This document shows positions 7,331-13,678 of a DNA stretch of 18,572 bases, one piece after another. The translations under genes and the position numbers were made by a program. The notes beneath the pieces were generated by a model. The model was not told the origin of the DNA. It saw nothing but the letters and a program-made list of their open reading frames with translations, and searched no databases. The stretch lies in NCBI GenBank assembly GCA_910578885.1, contig CAJTSH010000052.1, positions 1 through 18,572 on the forward strand. The letters are read 5' to 3'. Within the stretch, counting starts at the first letter, position 1, and the number at the start of each line of letters is the position of its first letter. The DNA comes from an uncultured Lachnospiraceae bacterium (lineage in GTDB: Bacteria > Bacillota > Clostridia > Lachnospirales > Lachnospiraceae).

Positions 7331-8992
7331 ATGAAAGAACAAATGATTCATTTACAGATACGGGGAGAGAAAAAGGATTATCCGCTTGGTACGACATATA
7401 TAGAACTTGCGGAAGAATACCAGCAATATTATGAAGAAGATATTGTTTTGGTATTACTGAATAATAGGCTGCGGGAGTTATCGAAGACAGTGGAGACCGA
7501 TGGGGTGGTTGAATTTGTCACAACAGGAAATCGGATCGGAAAAAAAGCATATCGGAGAAGTGTGTTACTGCTGATGCAGAAGGCGGTTCATAATCTCTAT
7601 GGAGAGCAGGGAGTTACGGTACGGATCATGCATTCCATTGGACAGGGAAATTACTGCGAGCTGCGGGGGGATATGGATGTAACGCAGGAAGTTGTGCTGA
7701 AGCTGAAAATGGAAATGATGCGTTTGTGTGACGCCAATCTGCCGATTGAAAAGAGAAATATGAATACGGATGAGGCAGTGGCTCTTTTTGGCAGACTGGG
7801 CATGAGGGATAAGGAGCGGCTGTTTGGCTATCGGAGAAGTTCACGGGTAAATATTTACGAGCTGGATCATTACAAGGACTATTTCTATGGATATATGGTT
7901 CCTTCCACCGGATATTTAAAATACTTTGACTTATTGCCCTATAAAGAAGGATTCATGCTGCTATATCCGGGAACGAACTCGAAAGTCATTGATGCGTTCG
8001 TGCCATCCGAACAATTGTATCAGACCTTGTCGGAAGCTTCCGCATGGGGGAAAACGATGGGAATCGGAACTGTGGGAGCTTTAAATGATGCGATTGCAGG
8101 CGGAACAGTGCAGGACATCATTTTGGTACAGGAAGCATTGATGGAGCGGAAAATCGGACAGTTGGCAGAGCGGATCGCAAGTGAAAAGGATAAGAAGTTT
8201 ATTATGATTGCAGGTCCGTCTTCTTCGGGAAAGACCACGTTTTCCCACCGATTGTCGATACAGTTAAAGGCTCTGGGCTTAAAGCCGCATCCGATGCCGC
8301 TGGATGACTTTTATCTTGACCGGAAGTATACGCCCCGGGATGCAGACGGAAATTATGACTTTGAATGTCTGGAGGCTTTGGATGTAGAGCGGTTCAATCA
8401 TGATATGGGTGAACTTCTGGCAGGCAGGGAAGTGGAATTGCCGATTTTTAATTTTAAGACCGGACGGCGGGAAGAGAAGGGAAGGATGATGAAGCTCGGG
8501 TCAGAGGACGTTCTGGTGATAGAGGGGATTCATGGGTTGAATGATAAGTTGTCCCACTCCCTTCCGAAATCCAGTAAATTTAAAATTTATATCAGTGCAT
8601 TAACGCAGCTTGATATAGATGAACATAATTACCTTCCTACCACGGACGGACGTCTGTTACGGCGGATCGTACGGGATGCCAGAACGAGAGCTACCTCGGC
8701 AAGAGAAACAATTGCTATGTGGGACTCGGTGCGAAGAGGGGAAGAGAAATATATTTTCCCATTTCAGGAAGAAGCGGATGTAATGTTCAATTCCGCATTG
8801 ATTTACGAGCTGGCTGTCTTAAAGCAGTATGCGGAGCCGTTGCTGTTTGCAATCGAGAAGGATTGTCAGGAGTATCTAGAGGCAAAACGCTTGTTGAAAT
8901 TTTTGGATTATTTCCTTCCGGTTCCCTCTGAAGGGATCAGTCCGAATTCAATTTTACGGGAATTTATCGGCGGAAGTTGTTTTCATGTATAA
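7331..8992 (+). CDS. Nucleoside (uridine) kinase fused to a ThrRS-like N-terminal region
   Basis: A 553-residue protein in two parts. The C-terminal half is a uridine-kinase-like P-loop kinase with Walker A GPSSSGKT (295-302), then HPMPLDDFYLDR, a VLVIEGIHGLN segment and RRIVRDARTR. These point to phosphorylation of a nucleoside or related alcohol using NTP. The N-terminal half resembles the TGS domain (about 1-65) and second additional domain of threonyl-tRNA synthetase, including HSIGQGNYCE (101-110), without any synthetase catalytic core. This fusion is widespread in Clostridia and usually annotated as nucleoside kinase or Udk-like. The true substrate is not known from sequence. ATG 7331 is preceded by GGGGGTG at 7319-7325 and lies 11 bases after the upstream stop, so it probably ends the operon that begins at dgt. 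Confidence 0.9.
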   Translation: MKEQMIHLQIRGEKKDYPLGTTYIELAEEYQQYYEEDIVLVLLNNRLRELSKTVETDGVVEFVTTGNRIGKKAYRRSVLLLMQKAVHNLYGEQGVTVRIMHSIGQGNYCELRGDMDVTQEVVLKLKMEMMRLCDANLPIEKRNMNTDEAVALFGRLGMRDKERLFGYRRSSRVNIYELDHYKDYFYGYMVPSTGYLKYFDLLPYKEGFMLLYPGTNSKVIDAFVPSEQLYQTLSEASAWGKTMGIGTVGALNDAIAGGTVQDIILVQEALMERKIGQLAERIASEKDKKFIMIAGPSSSGKTTFSHRLSIQLKALGLKPHPMPLDDFYLDRKYTPRDADGNYDFECLEALDVERFNHDMGELLAGREVELPIFNFKTGRREEKGRMMKLGSEDVLVIEGIHGLNDKLSHSLPKSSKFKIYISALTQLDIDEHNYLPTTDGRLLRRIVRDARTRATSARETIAMWDSVRRGEEKYIFPFQEEADVMFNSALIYELAVLKQYAEPLLFAIEKDCQEYLEAKRLLKFLDYFLPVPSEGISPNSILREFIGGSCFHV

Positions 8993-9007
8993 TTACTACA
9001 ATTTTAT

Positions 9008-9036
9008 TTGCCAAAAGAGAATAAAACGTGTATAAT
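9008..9036 (+). promoter_or_regulatory. Promoter of rnpB
   Basis: TTGCCA at 9008-9013 and a perfect TATAAT at 9031-9036 are separated by exactly 17 bases. The predicted start is about 25-30 bases before the P1 stem of the RNase P RNA. The -35 lies 16 bases after the kinase stop codon, so rnpB is separately transcribed. Confidence 0.85.
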
Positions 9037-9068
9037 GTAACAGTGCTTCCAAATTTTTTTCGTTATGA

Positions 9069-9407
9069 GGAAACTAAGTAGGATGGATGATCGCGGCTGC
9101 ATGGCAGACGAGGAAAGTCCGGGCTTCACAGGGCAGGATGCCGGATAACGTCCGGTGGAGGTGACTCCAAGGAAAGTGCAACAGAAATAAACCGCCGTTT
9201 AACGGTAAGGGTGGAAAGGCAGTGTAAGAGACTACCGCTTCTCTGGTAACAGGGAAGGCTCTGTAAACCCCATTCGAAGCAAGACCAGATCAAAGCGTTG
9301 ACGTGGCCCGCCAGCTTTAGGTAGGTCGCTTGAGGTAATTGGTGACAATTATCCTAGATAGATGATCATTCACGACATAACCCGGCTTACAGTCCTGCTT
9401 AGTTTTC
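9069..9407 (+). ncRNA. rnpB: RNase P RNA, bacterial class A
   Basis: This is the catalytic RNA that removes tRNA 5' leaders. The conserved GAGGAAAGTCCGGGC lies at 9110-9124, with GTGCAACAGAAA near 9176-9187, AAGGGTGGAAAGGC near 9207, TGTAAACCCC near 9262-9271, and the 3' conserved ACATAACCCGGCTTAC near 9375-9390. The P1 helix is formed by AAACTAAGTAGGA (9071-9083) and TCCTGCTTAGTTT (9393-9405), which gives the ends to within a few bases. The layout fits the ancestral class A rather than the Bacillus class B type, as is usual for Clostridia. Confidence 0.96.
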
Positions 9408-9429
9408 AATAATGCATTCAAAGAGATAC

Positions 9430-9472
9430 ATCTGTTTTGTACATGAAATGGTACAAAACGGATGATTTTTCT
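9430..9472 (+). terminator. Rho-independent terminator of rnpB
   Basis: A 13-bp stem, ATCTGTTTTGTAC (9430-9442) with GTACAAAACGGAT (9451-9463, one G-U pair), has an 8-base loop and is followed by ATTTTTCT. It sits 23 bases after the RNA 3' end and about 50 bases before the next gene. Confidence 0.88.
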
Positions 9473-9522
9473 ATTATAGCGAATTTTTTTGCAGAGAAAG
9501 AACATGAGAAATGGAGAAGTCT

Positions 9523-10581
9523 ATGGGAAAAATAGAACAATATTTACAGGAAGGCGCTAAGAGAGGGGCATCTGATGTTCATCTGGCAGCGGGTTATCCG
9601 GTGATGTATCGAATAGATGGAGAGCTGATTTCGGCAACAGAAGAGAAGCTTTCCGAGGAGGAAATGAAGACGCTGTTGCAGGAGCTGTTAACCGACGGGC
9701 AGATGGGAGAACTTAGGCGGCAGGGCAGATGGGATAAGGCATGTTCTATTTCAGGAACTTTCCGTGTCCGCCTTCATGTATTTTGCCAAAGGGGAGGCTA
9801 TGCAATCACACTTCGCATGCTATCAACGGAGGTTCCTGATGTAAAAGCGCTTGGAATTCCGGCGTCAGTTGTAAAATTGACAGATAGAAAGAGCGGGCTG
9901 ATTCTGGTCACAGGGTCGGCGGGTTGCGGCATGACAACGACGCTTGCGGCTCTGATACAGCGATTATCTTATACATATCCACGAAATATTCTTACTCTGG
10001 AATATCTGTCTGAGTATTTGTATTCTTCCGGGAAATCTCTAATTTTACAGCGGGAAATAGGAAAGGACTGTGCGACCTGCGCTGATGGTCTGAGAGCCGC
10101 GCTTTTTGAAGATGTGGATGTAATTCTGGTTGGAAAATTGCAGGATGCGGAAACAATTGAGCTGGCAGTTGCGGCGGCAGAGCTGGGACATCTTGTACTT
10201 GCGGAAATAGATGGGGGAAGTGTGTGCGGAGCCGTTGAGCATATGGTTGGCATATTCCCCGAATATATGCAGCGCCGTATCCGGCTTCGTTTATCCGAAG
10301 CATTGGCAGGAATCGCCTGTCAGCAAATGATTCCGAAGGAGGGCGGCGGACGTGTGGCGGCATTTGAGGTGATGCTGACTGAGCCGGCTATACGGAATCT
10401 GATTCGGGAAGAGAAGTATTTTCAGATACCGTCTGTGATGCAGAGCAAAAGGGAGGCAGGAATGCAGACAATGGATGAAGCCATATATGATTTATATATG
10501 AAAAGCCTGATTACGACGGAAAATGCGGTTGCATATGCGAAGGATACTTTGATGATGGAGCGGAAGGTAAAGCTGTTTTAA
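9523..10581 (+). CDS. PilT-like type IV pilus ATPase homologue with a degenerate nucleotide site
   Basis: A 352-residue protein homologous over its whole length to PilT, the hexameric ATPase that drives type IV pilus retraction. The N-terminal domain (IEQYLQEGAKRGASDVHLAAG, MYRIDGEL) and the C-terminal AIRNLIREEK, PSVMQSK and GMQTMDEAI segments are well conserved. The ATPase motifs are not. Walker A is GSAGCGMT (131-138), with Met137 replacing the essential Lys. The Asp box has Tyr161 where family members have Asp. Walker B is DVILVGKL, with Lys205 replacing the catalytic Glu. The second His-box histidine is Asp230. It is therefore probably a non-hydrolysing paralogue. ATG 9523 has GGAG 6 bases upstream; ATG 9511 adds four residues. 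No other pilus genes lie in the window. The frame is intact, so this is not simple decay. Confidence 0.85.
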   Translation: MGKIEQYLQEGAKRGASDVHLAAGYPVMYRIDGELISATEEKLSEEEMKTLLQELLTDGQMGELRRQGRWDKACSISGTFRVRLHVFCQRGGYAITLRMLSTEVPDVKALGIPASVVKLTDRKSGLILVTGSAGCGMTTTLAALIQRLSYTYPRNILTLEYLSEYLYSSGKSLILQREIGKDCATCADGLRAALFEDVDVILVGKLQDAETIELAVAAAELGHLVLAEIDGGSVCGAVEHMVGIFPEYMQRRIRLRLSEALAGIACQQMIPKEGGGRVAAFEVMLTEPAIRNLIREEKYFQIPSVMQSKREAGMQTMDEAIYDLYMKSLITTENAVAYAKDTLMMERKVKLF

Positions 10582-10605
10582 GCTATGGAAGAAAAATATT
10601 ATTGA

Positions 10606-10626
10606 TCACGGCTCCCAGAACCGTGA
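10606..10626 (+). other. Short hairpin downstream of the PilT-like gene
   Basis: TCACGG (10606-10611) and CCGTGA (10621-10626) form a 6-bp stem with a 9-base loop, 25 bases after the stop codon. No T-run follows, so it is not a convincing intrinsic terminator; it could be a processing or stability element. Confidence 0.35.
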
Positions 10627-10683
10627 ATTGTAACAGAAAATCTAATCAAAGTATAAAATGTTTCTTAAAAGATAATAACTCTA

Positions 10684-10712
10684 TTGACGGTTTTTTTTGT
10701 AAGAATTATGAT
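10684..10712 (+). promoter_or_regulatory. Promoter of the zinc-ribbon / DUF5685 / J-protein operon
   Basis: TTGACG (10684-10689) and TATGAT (10707-10712) have 17-base spacing. The spacer contains an 8-base T-run. The predicted start near 10719 gives a leader of about 97 nt before the first gene. Confidence 0.8.
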
Positions 10713-10726
10713 AGGCTGTAGAGAGT

Positions 10727-10781
10727 TGTTACTGTTTAAACGATGCCGTTGCCGTAACGGCTGAAGGGAGTAATAGTAACA
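10727..10781 (+). promoter_or_regulatory. Structured 5' leader with two nested stems
   Basis: A 10-bp closing stem, TGTTACTGTT (10727-10736) with AATAGTAACA (10772-10781, one G-U), encloses a 6-bp hairpin, GCCGTT (10745-10750) with AACGGC (10756-10761). The purine-rich TGAAGGGAGT (10762-10771) is left in the internal junction. The whole structure lies in the roughly 97-nt leader between the promoter and the first gene. I do not recognise a known riboswitch class. Confidence 0.45.
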
Positions 10782-10815
10782 CAGAATCTGAATACAGGAA
10801 ATGAAGGTGCGGACA

Positions 10816-11211
10816 ATGAGAGAAAAGTTACAAAGATTTATGGCTGGCAGATATGGAGCGGATCAGTTATCGCGCGTATATCTGGCATTGATACTGATTT
10901 TACTGGTATTGTCGATGTTTGTAAAATTTCTGCCTTTATACTGGGCAGCCCTGTTATTGTTGATTTATACATACTATCGTATGTTTACAAAAAATGTGTC
11001 TAAGATGTACGCTCAGAACCAGAAATATTTAAACTGGCGTTACCGTAAGGTTGCAAAATGGGCAGCATTTAAGAAACGCTTTGCACAAAGGAAGGACTAC
11101 CGTTTTTTTCGGTGTCCGACTTGTAGGCAGCGTGTGCGTGTGCCGAAAGGGAAAGGGAAAATCTGTATCACCTGCCCTAGATGCCATCATGATTTTATAA
11201 AAAAGAGTTGA
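10816..11211 (+). CDS. Small membrane protein with C-terminal zinc ribbon
   Basis: A 131-residue protein of unknown function. Two adjacent hydrophobic segments, about residues 18-37 (VYLALILILLVLSMFVKFL) and 39-55, form a membrane hairpin. A basic region follows (YRKVAKWAAFKKRFAQRKD), then a C-terminal zinc ribbon with CPTC and CPRC pairs (FFRCPTCRQR and ITCPRCHHDF). The ribbon would be cytoplasmic if the hairpin has both ends inside. I chose ATG 10816, because AAGGTG lies at 10804-10809 with good spacing. The upstream in-frame ATG at 10801 has AGGAA almost touching it, which is too close. It is the first gene of an operon with the DUF5685 and J-domain genes (24-base gap to the next), so a role with them, perhaps in protein quality control or membrane anchoring, is only inferred from context. 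Confidence 0.8.
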   Translation: MREKLQRFMAGRYGADQLSRVYLALILILLVLSMFVKFLPLYWAALLLLIYTYYRMFTKNVSKMYAQNQKYLNWRYRKVAKWAAFKKRFAQRKDYRFFRCPTCRQRVRVPKGKGKICITCPRCHHDFIKKS

Positions 11212-11235
11212 TAGAGTATTAAGGCGGTGTAAGTC

Positions 11236-12123
11236 ATGTTTGGTTATATCAATATCAATCAAAAAGAGCTGTCAGATGAGAATAAAAAAATATATCAGGC
11301 ATATTATTGCGGGCTTTGCCGGAAATTAAAAGAAATTGCAGGGCGTAAGGGGCAGATGCTGTTAAATTACGATATGACGTTTCTGATAGTTCTGTTGACC
11401 GGGCTGTATGAGACTGAGAATGATAAGCAGGAATTTACCTGTGGACTGCATCCGACAAAAAAACGTACTTCTTACATCAATGAGGTAACGGAGTATGCAG
11501 CAGATATGAACATCATACTTTCCTATCAGAATTTTGAAGATGACTGGAAGGACGAACATTCTTTTACCAAGAAGGCGTTTGCAAAAATGCTGGGGAAAGA
11601 CTATGAGCGTATCATGAAGAAATATCCCCGTCAGGTTGCCGCTGTGGAGACTTATATGGAGCAGTTAGGAGAAGCGGAGAAGCGCGGTGAATCAAATATA
11701 GATGTGATGGCGGGATTGAGCGGTACGATGCTGGGAGAAATATTTGCATGGAAAGATGATATGTGGTCAGAGGAACTTCGCTGTATGGGGTTTTATATGG
11801 GAAAGTTTATTTATCTGATGGATGCATATGAAGATATTGAGGCGGATCGGAAGAAAAACACTTATAATCCCCTTGTGGTATTGGCATCAGAAAGCGGAAA
11901 GGATTTTGATACTTTAAGCAGACTTATGCTTACAAGTATGATGTCGGAGTGTGCTAAATCATTTGAGAGGCTTCCAATTCTGCTGCATGCAGAGATACTT
12001 CGCAACATACTATATTCCGGGGTATGGTGCAAATACGAATATAACCGTTTGAAAAAACAGAAGAAAAACGCCGTCTCTTCCAAGAGGAATAAAAAAGAGA
12101 ATGGCAATGAAAGTAAGGAGTAA
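11236..12123 (+). CDS. DUF5685 family protein
   Basis: A 295-residue, mostly helical cytoplasmic protein that I place in DUF5685 (function unknown). Family features are visible: CGLC (C25, C28), NYD (44-46) and C69. The acidic DDWKD (102-106) is of the DDxxD form. A second acidic motif, DAYEDIEAD (196-204), is preceded by GKFIYLM and followed by NTYNPL. The spacing and form of the two acidic motifs recall class I isoprenoid synthases, especially the second motif of phytoene/squalene synthases, while the cysteines suggest a metal site. Both are inferences. The C-terminus (from about 273) is a lysine-rich tail likely to be disordered. It lies 24 bases after the zinc-ribbon gene. Its stop is followed after 3 bases by the J-domain gene, whose ribosome site lies within its last codons. 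Confidence 0.8.
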   Translation: MFGYININQKELSDENKKIYQAYYCGLCRKLKEIAGRKGQMLLNYDMTFLIVLLTGLYETENDKQEFTCGLHPTKKRTSYINEVTEYAADMNIILSYQNFEDDWKDEHSFTKKAFAKMLGKDYERIMKKYPRQVAAVETYMEQLGEAEKRGESNIDVMAGLSGTMLGEIFAWKDDMWSEELRCMGFYMGKFIYLMDAYEDIEADRKKNTYNPLVVLASESGKDFDTLSRLMLTSMMSECAKSFERLPILLHAEILRNILYSGVWCKYEYNRLKKQKKNAVSSKRNKKENGNESKE

Positions 12124-12126
12124 AAG

Positions 12127-12774
12127 ATGGATCCATATCAGGTGCTTGGAATTTCACCGGGAGCAACCGATGATGAAATAAAAAAAGCATACCGGAATTT
12201 GAGCCGGAAATACCATCCTGACGCGAATGTCAATAATCCCAACAAAGCTCAGGCGGAAGAGAAGTTTAAGGAAGTTCAGCAGGCTTATGATTCGATTATG
12301 AAGCAAAAGCAGCAAGGATATAATTATGGAGGCAATGCGCATGGAGGCGCTTATGGATACGGCGGCTTTGGCTCAGGAAGAAGCAACGGCGCTTATGGCG
12401 GCGGATATGGACAGAGCACCGATTCAGTTGAGATGCAGGCGGCAGCGAATTATATTGCCCACCGCTGTTACCGGGAAGCGCTGAATGTGTTGAACAATAT
12501 CAGCAGCCGGGAAGCGAAATGGTATTATTACAGCGCTATGGCAAATGCTGGCGTAGGTAATAATGTGACCGCAATGGAGCATGCAGATACGGCAGTCAGG
12601 ATGGAGCCGAGCAATATGCAGTATCGTCAGTTGAAACAGCAATTGGAGTTTGGTGGGACTTGGTATACCAATATGGGAAGTACCTATGAGCGTCCGTATG
12701 CAGGATCAGGCAGTTTTTGCTTGAGTATGCTTTGTATGAATCTGCTGTGTAATTGCTGTTGCAGACCATTCTAA
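12127..12774 (+). CDS. J-domain (DnaJ-like) protein with Gly/Tyr linker and cysteine-rich tail
   Basis: A 215-residue protein. Residues 1-60 form a J domain (DPYQVLGISPGATDDEIKKAY), with the HPD motif at 30-32 that stimulates Hsp70 ATPase. Residues 64-96 are a Gly/Tyr/Asn-rich linker. Residues 101-172 form paired helices resembling TPR repeats (NYIAHRCYREALNVL, AKWYYYSAMANAGVG, AMEHADTAVRMEPSN). The last 18 residues are hydrophobic with six cysteines (C198, C203, C208, C210-C212). No DnaJ zinc-finger or substrate-binding domain is present, so this is not the general chaperone DnaJ but a specialised co-chaperone. AAGGAG at 12115-12120 overlaps the end of the DUF5685 gene, which suggests coupled translation. 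The cysteine tail could bind metal, be lipidated or insert in a membrane; the sequence does not decide. Confidence 0.88.
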   Translation: MDPYQVLGISPGATDDEIKKAYRNLSRKYHPDANVNNPNKAQAEEKFKEVQQAYDSIMKQKQQGYNYGGNAHGGAYGYGGFGSGRSNGAYGGGYGQSTDSVEMQAAANYIAHRCYREALNVLNNISSREAKWYYYSAMANAGVGNNVTAMEHADTAVRMEPSNMQYRQLKQQLEFGGTWYTNMGSTYERPYAGSGSFCLSMLCMNLLCNCCCRPF

Positions 12775-12784
12775 TTCTATATGT

Positions 12785-12823
12785 GCTCTGTCAGTTTTGT
12801 GAGATTTACATTGCAGACAGAGC
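12785..12823 (+). other. Hairpin after the J-domain gene
   Basis: GCTCTGTC (12785-12792) pairs perfectly with GACAGAGC (12816-12823) across a 23-base loop, 10 bases after the J-domain stop. No T-run follows, so it may be a weak or factor-assisted terminator. The rest of 12824-12945 is A/T-rich, with no gene that I can see. Confidence 0.4.
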
Positions 12824-12945
12824 GTGTATGGAACAAATCTTCCCAACTCGATTTCAGATTTTAATTCTAAAAATATTCTATGATTTCTTGATTTATCCCA
12901 AACGATGAAAATATTATTTTTTCTGGCTATAATAAATATTACCTA

Positions 12946-12974
12946 TTGACATACGTAATAATACGTACTAAAAT
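12946..12974 (+). promoter_or_regulatory. hicAB promoter with embedded repeat operator
   Basis: A perfect -35 TTGACA (12946-12951) and TAAAAT (12969-12974) have 17-base spacing. Inside the spacer, the self-complementary TACGTA occurs twice (12952-12957 and 12962-12967), exactly 10 bp apart, so on one face of the helix. This fits an operator for the ribbon-helix-helix domain of HicB, giving autorepression. The predicted transcription start near 12981 falls at or next to the hicA ribosome site (AAGGAAA), so the leader would be very short. Confidence 0.8.
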
Positions 12975-12991
12975 GGAAGAAAGGAAAATAC

Positions 12992-13177
12992 ATGCCAATT
13001 AAAACAAAACAGATGATAAGACTATTGAAGAAAAATGGCTTTGTAGAAGTCCGGCAGAACGGTTCACATAAGTTTTTTGTTAATGAAAGGACGAATCGGA
13101 GGACAGTAGTTCCGGTTCACTGCAGGGATATTCCGAAGGGACTGGAGCTTGCAATCAGAAAACAAGCAGGCTTGTAA
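12992..13177 (+). CDS. hicA: HicA-family toxin (mRNA interferase)
   Basis: A 61-residue HicA toxin, the dsRBD-like ribonuclease of a type II toxin-antitoxin system that cleaves mRNA when free. The N-terminal helix (TKQMIRLLKKNGFVEVRQ), the catalytic histidine in NGSHKFF (H26) and the C-terminal VPVHCRDIPKGLELAIRKQAG match the family, and the length is typical. ATG 12992 has AAGGAAA about 6 bases upstream. The antitoxin hicB follows after 11 bases. The active-site residue is intact, so the toxin is probably functional. Confidence 0.93.
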   Translation: MPIKTKQMIRLLKKNGFVEVRQNGSHKFFVNERTNRRTVVPVHCRDIPKGLELAIRKQAGL

Positions 13178-13188
13178 GGAGGTAAGAG

Positions 13189-13584
13189 ATGAATAAGTTA
13201 TTTTATCCAGCAGTATTTGAATTGGAGGAATCCGGTGGATTTACAGTCACTTTTCCGGATGTGAAGGAGTGTATGACCTGCGGAGATAATATGGAGCAGG
13301 CTTATGAAATGGCAGTAGAAGCGCTGGGCTTGGTACTTTCTTATATGGAAGATGAAGGGGAAGCATTTCCGAAGGCTTCATTGCCTCAAGATATTACTGT
13401 AAAGCAGGGACAGTTTGTGGTTGTAGTGGAGTTTGACATGCTTGCATATCGTAAGAAGATAAATGGAAGAGCGGTGAAAAAGACTCTAAGCATTCCGGCA
13501 TGGCTGAATGAAGAAGCGCTGTCGCAGAATATCAATTTTTCTCAAGTGCTGCAGGAAGCATTGATGATGAAGCTGGGGCTGTAA
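13189..13584 (+). CDS. hicB: HicB-family antitoxin with C-terminal ribbon-helix-helix
   Basis: A 131-residue HicB antitoxin. The N-terminal half is the HicB fold that binds and neutralises HicA (FYPAVFELEESGGFTVTFPDV, ECMTCGDNMEQAYEMAVEAL). The C-terminus (about 96-131: VKKTLSIPAWLNEEALSQ, then NFSQVLQEAL) is an Arc/MetJ-type ribbon-helix-helix expected to bind the operator in the hicA promoter. AAGGAGG lies 5-11 bases before the ATG, so its translation should exceed that of the toxin. Toxin-first order is common for hicAB. Confidence 0.93.
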   Translation: MNKLFYPAVFELEESGGFTVTFPDVKECMTCGDNMEQAYEMAVEALGLVLSYMEDEGEAFPKASLPQDITVKQGQFVVVVEFDMLAYRKKINGRAVKKTLSIPAWLNEEALSQNINFSQVLQEALMMKLGL

Positions 13585-13595
13585 AGATATTAATA

Positions 13596-13640
13596 AAGAG
13601 TCAAAGACCCCATAGCAAGCTGACGAGGTTTTTGACTCTT
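13596..13640. terminator. Probable bidirectional terminator between hicB and pyrI
   Basis: AAGAGTCAAAGACC (13596-13609) pairs with GGTTTTTGACTCTT (13627-13640) over 14 positions with one G-U, around a 17-base loop. It lies 11 bases after the hicB stop and 39 bases beyond the pyrI stop on the other strand. The minus-strand side runs into a T-rich tract, the plus side does not, so it should work better for pyrI. Confidence 0.6.
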
Positions 13641-13678
13641 GCAAAAGCCGACAAATAGATGTGCAACCAGATGGTTCT

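Noticed and set aside
9969..10363. Three overlapping minus-strand frames opposite the PilT-like gene
   Set aside because: They are low-complexity antisense shadows of a well-conserved protein.
10801..10815. Earlier ATG for the zinc-ribbon membrane protein
   Set aside because: AGGAA is only a base or two before it, whereas ATG 10816 has AAGGTG at proper spacing.
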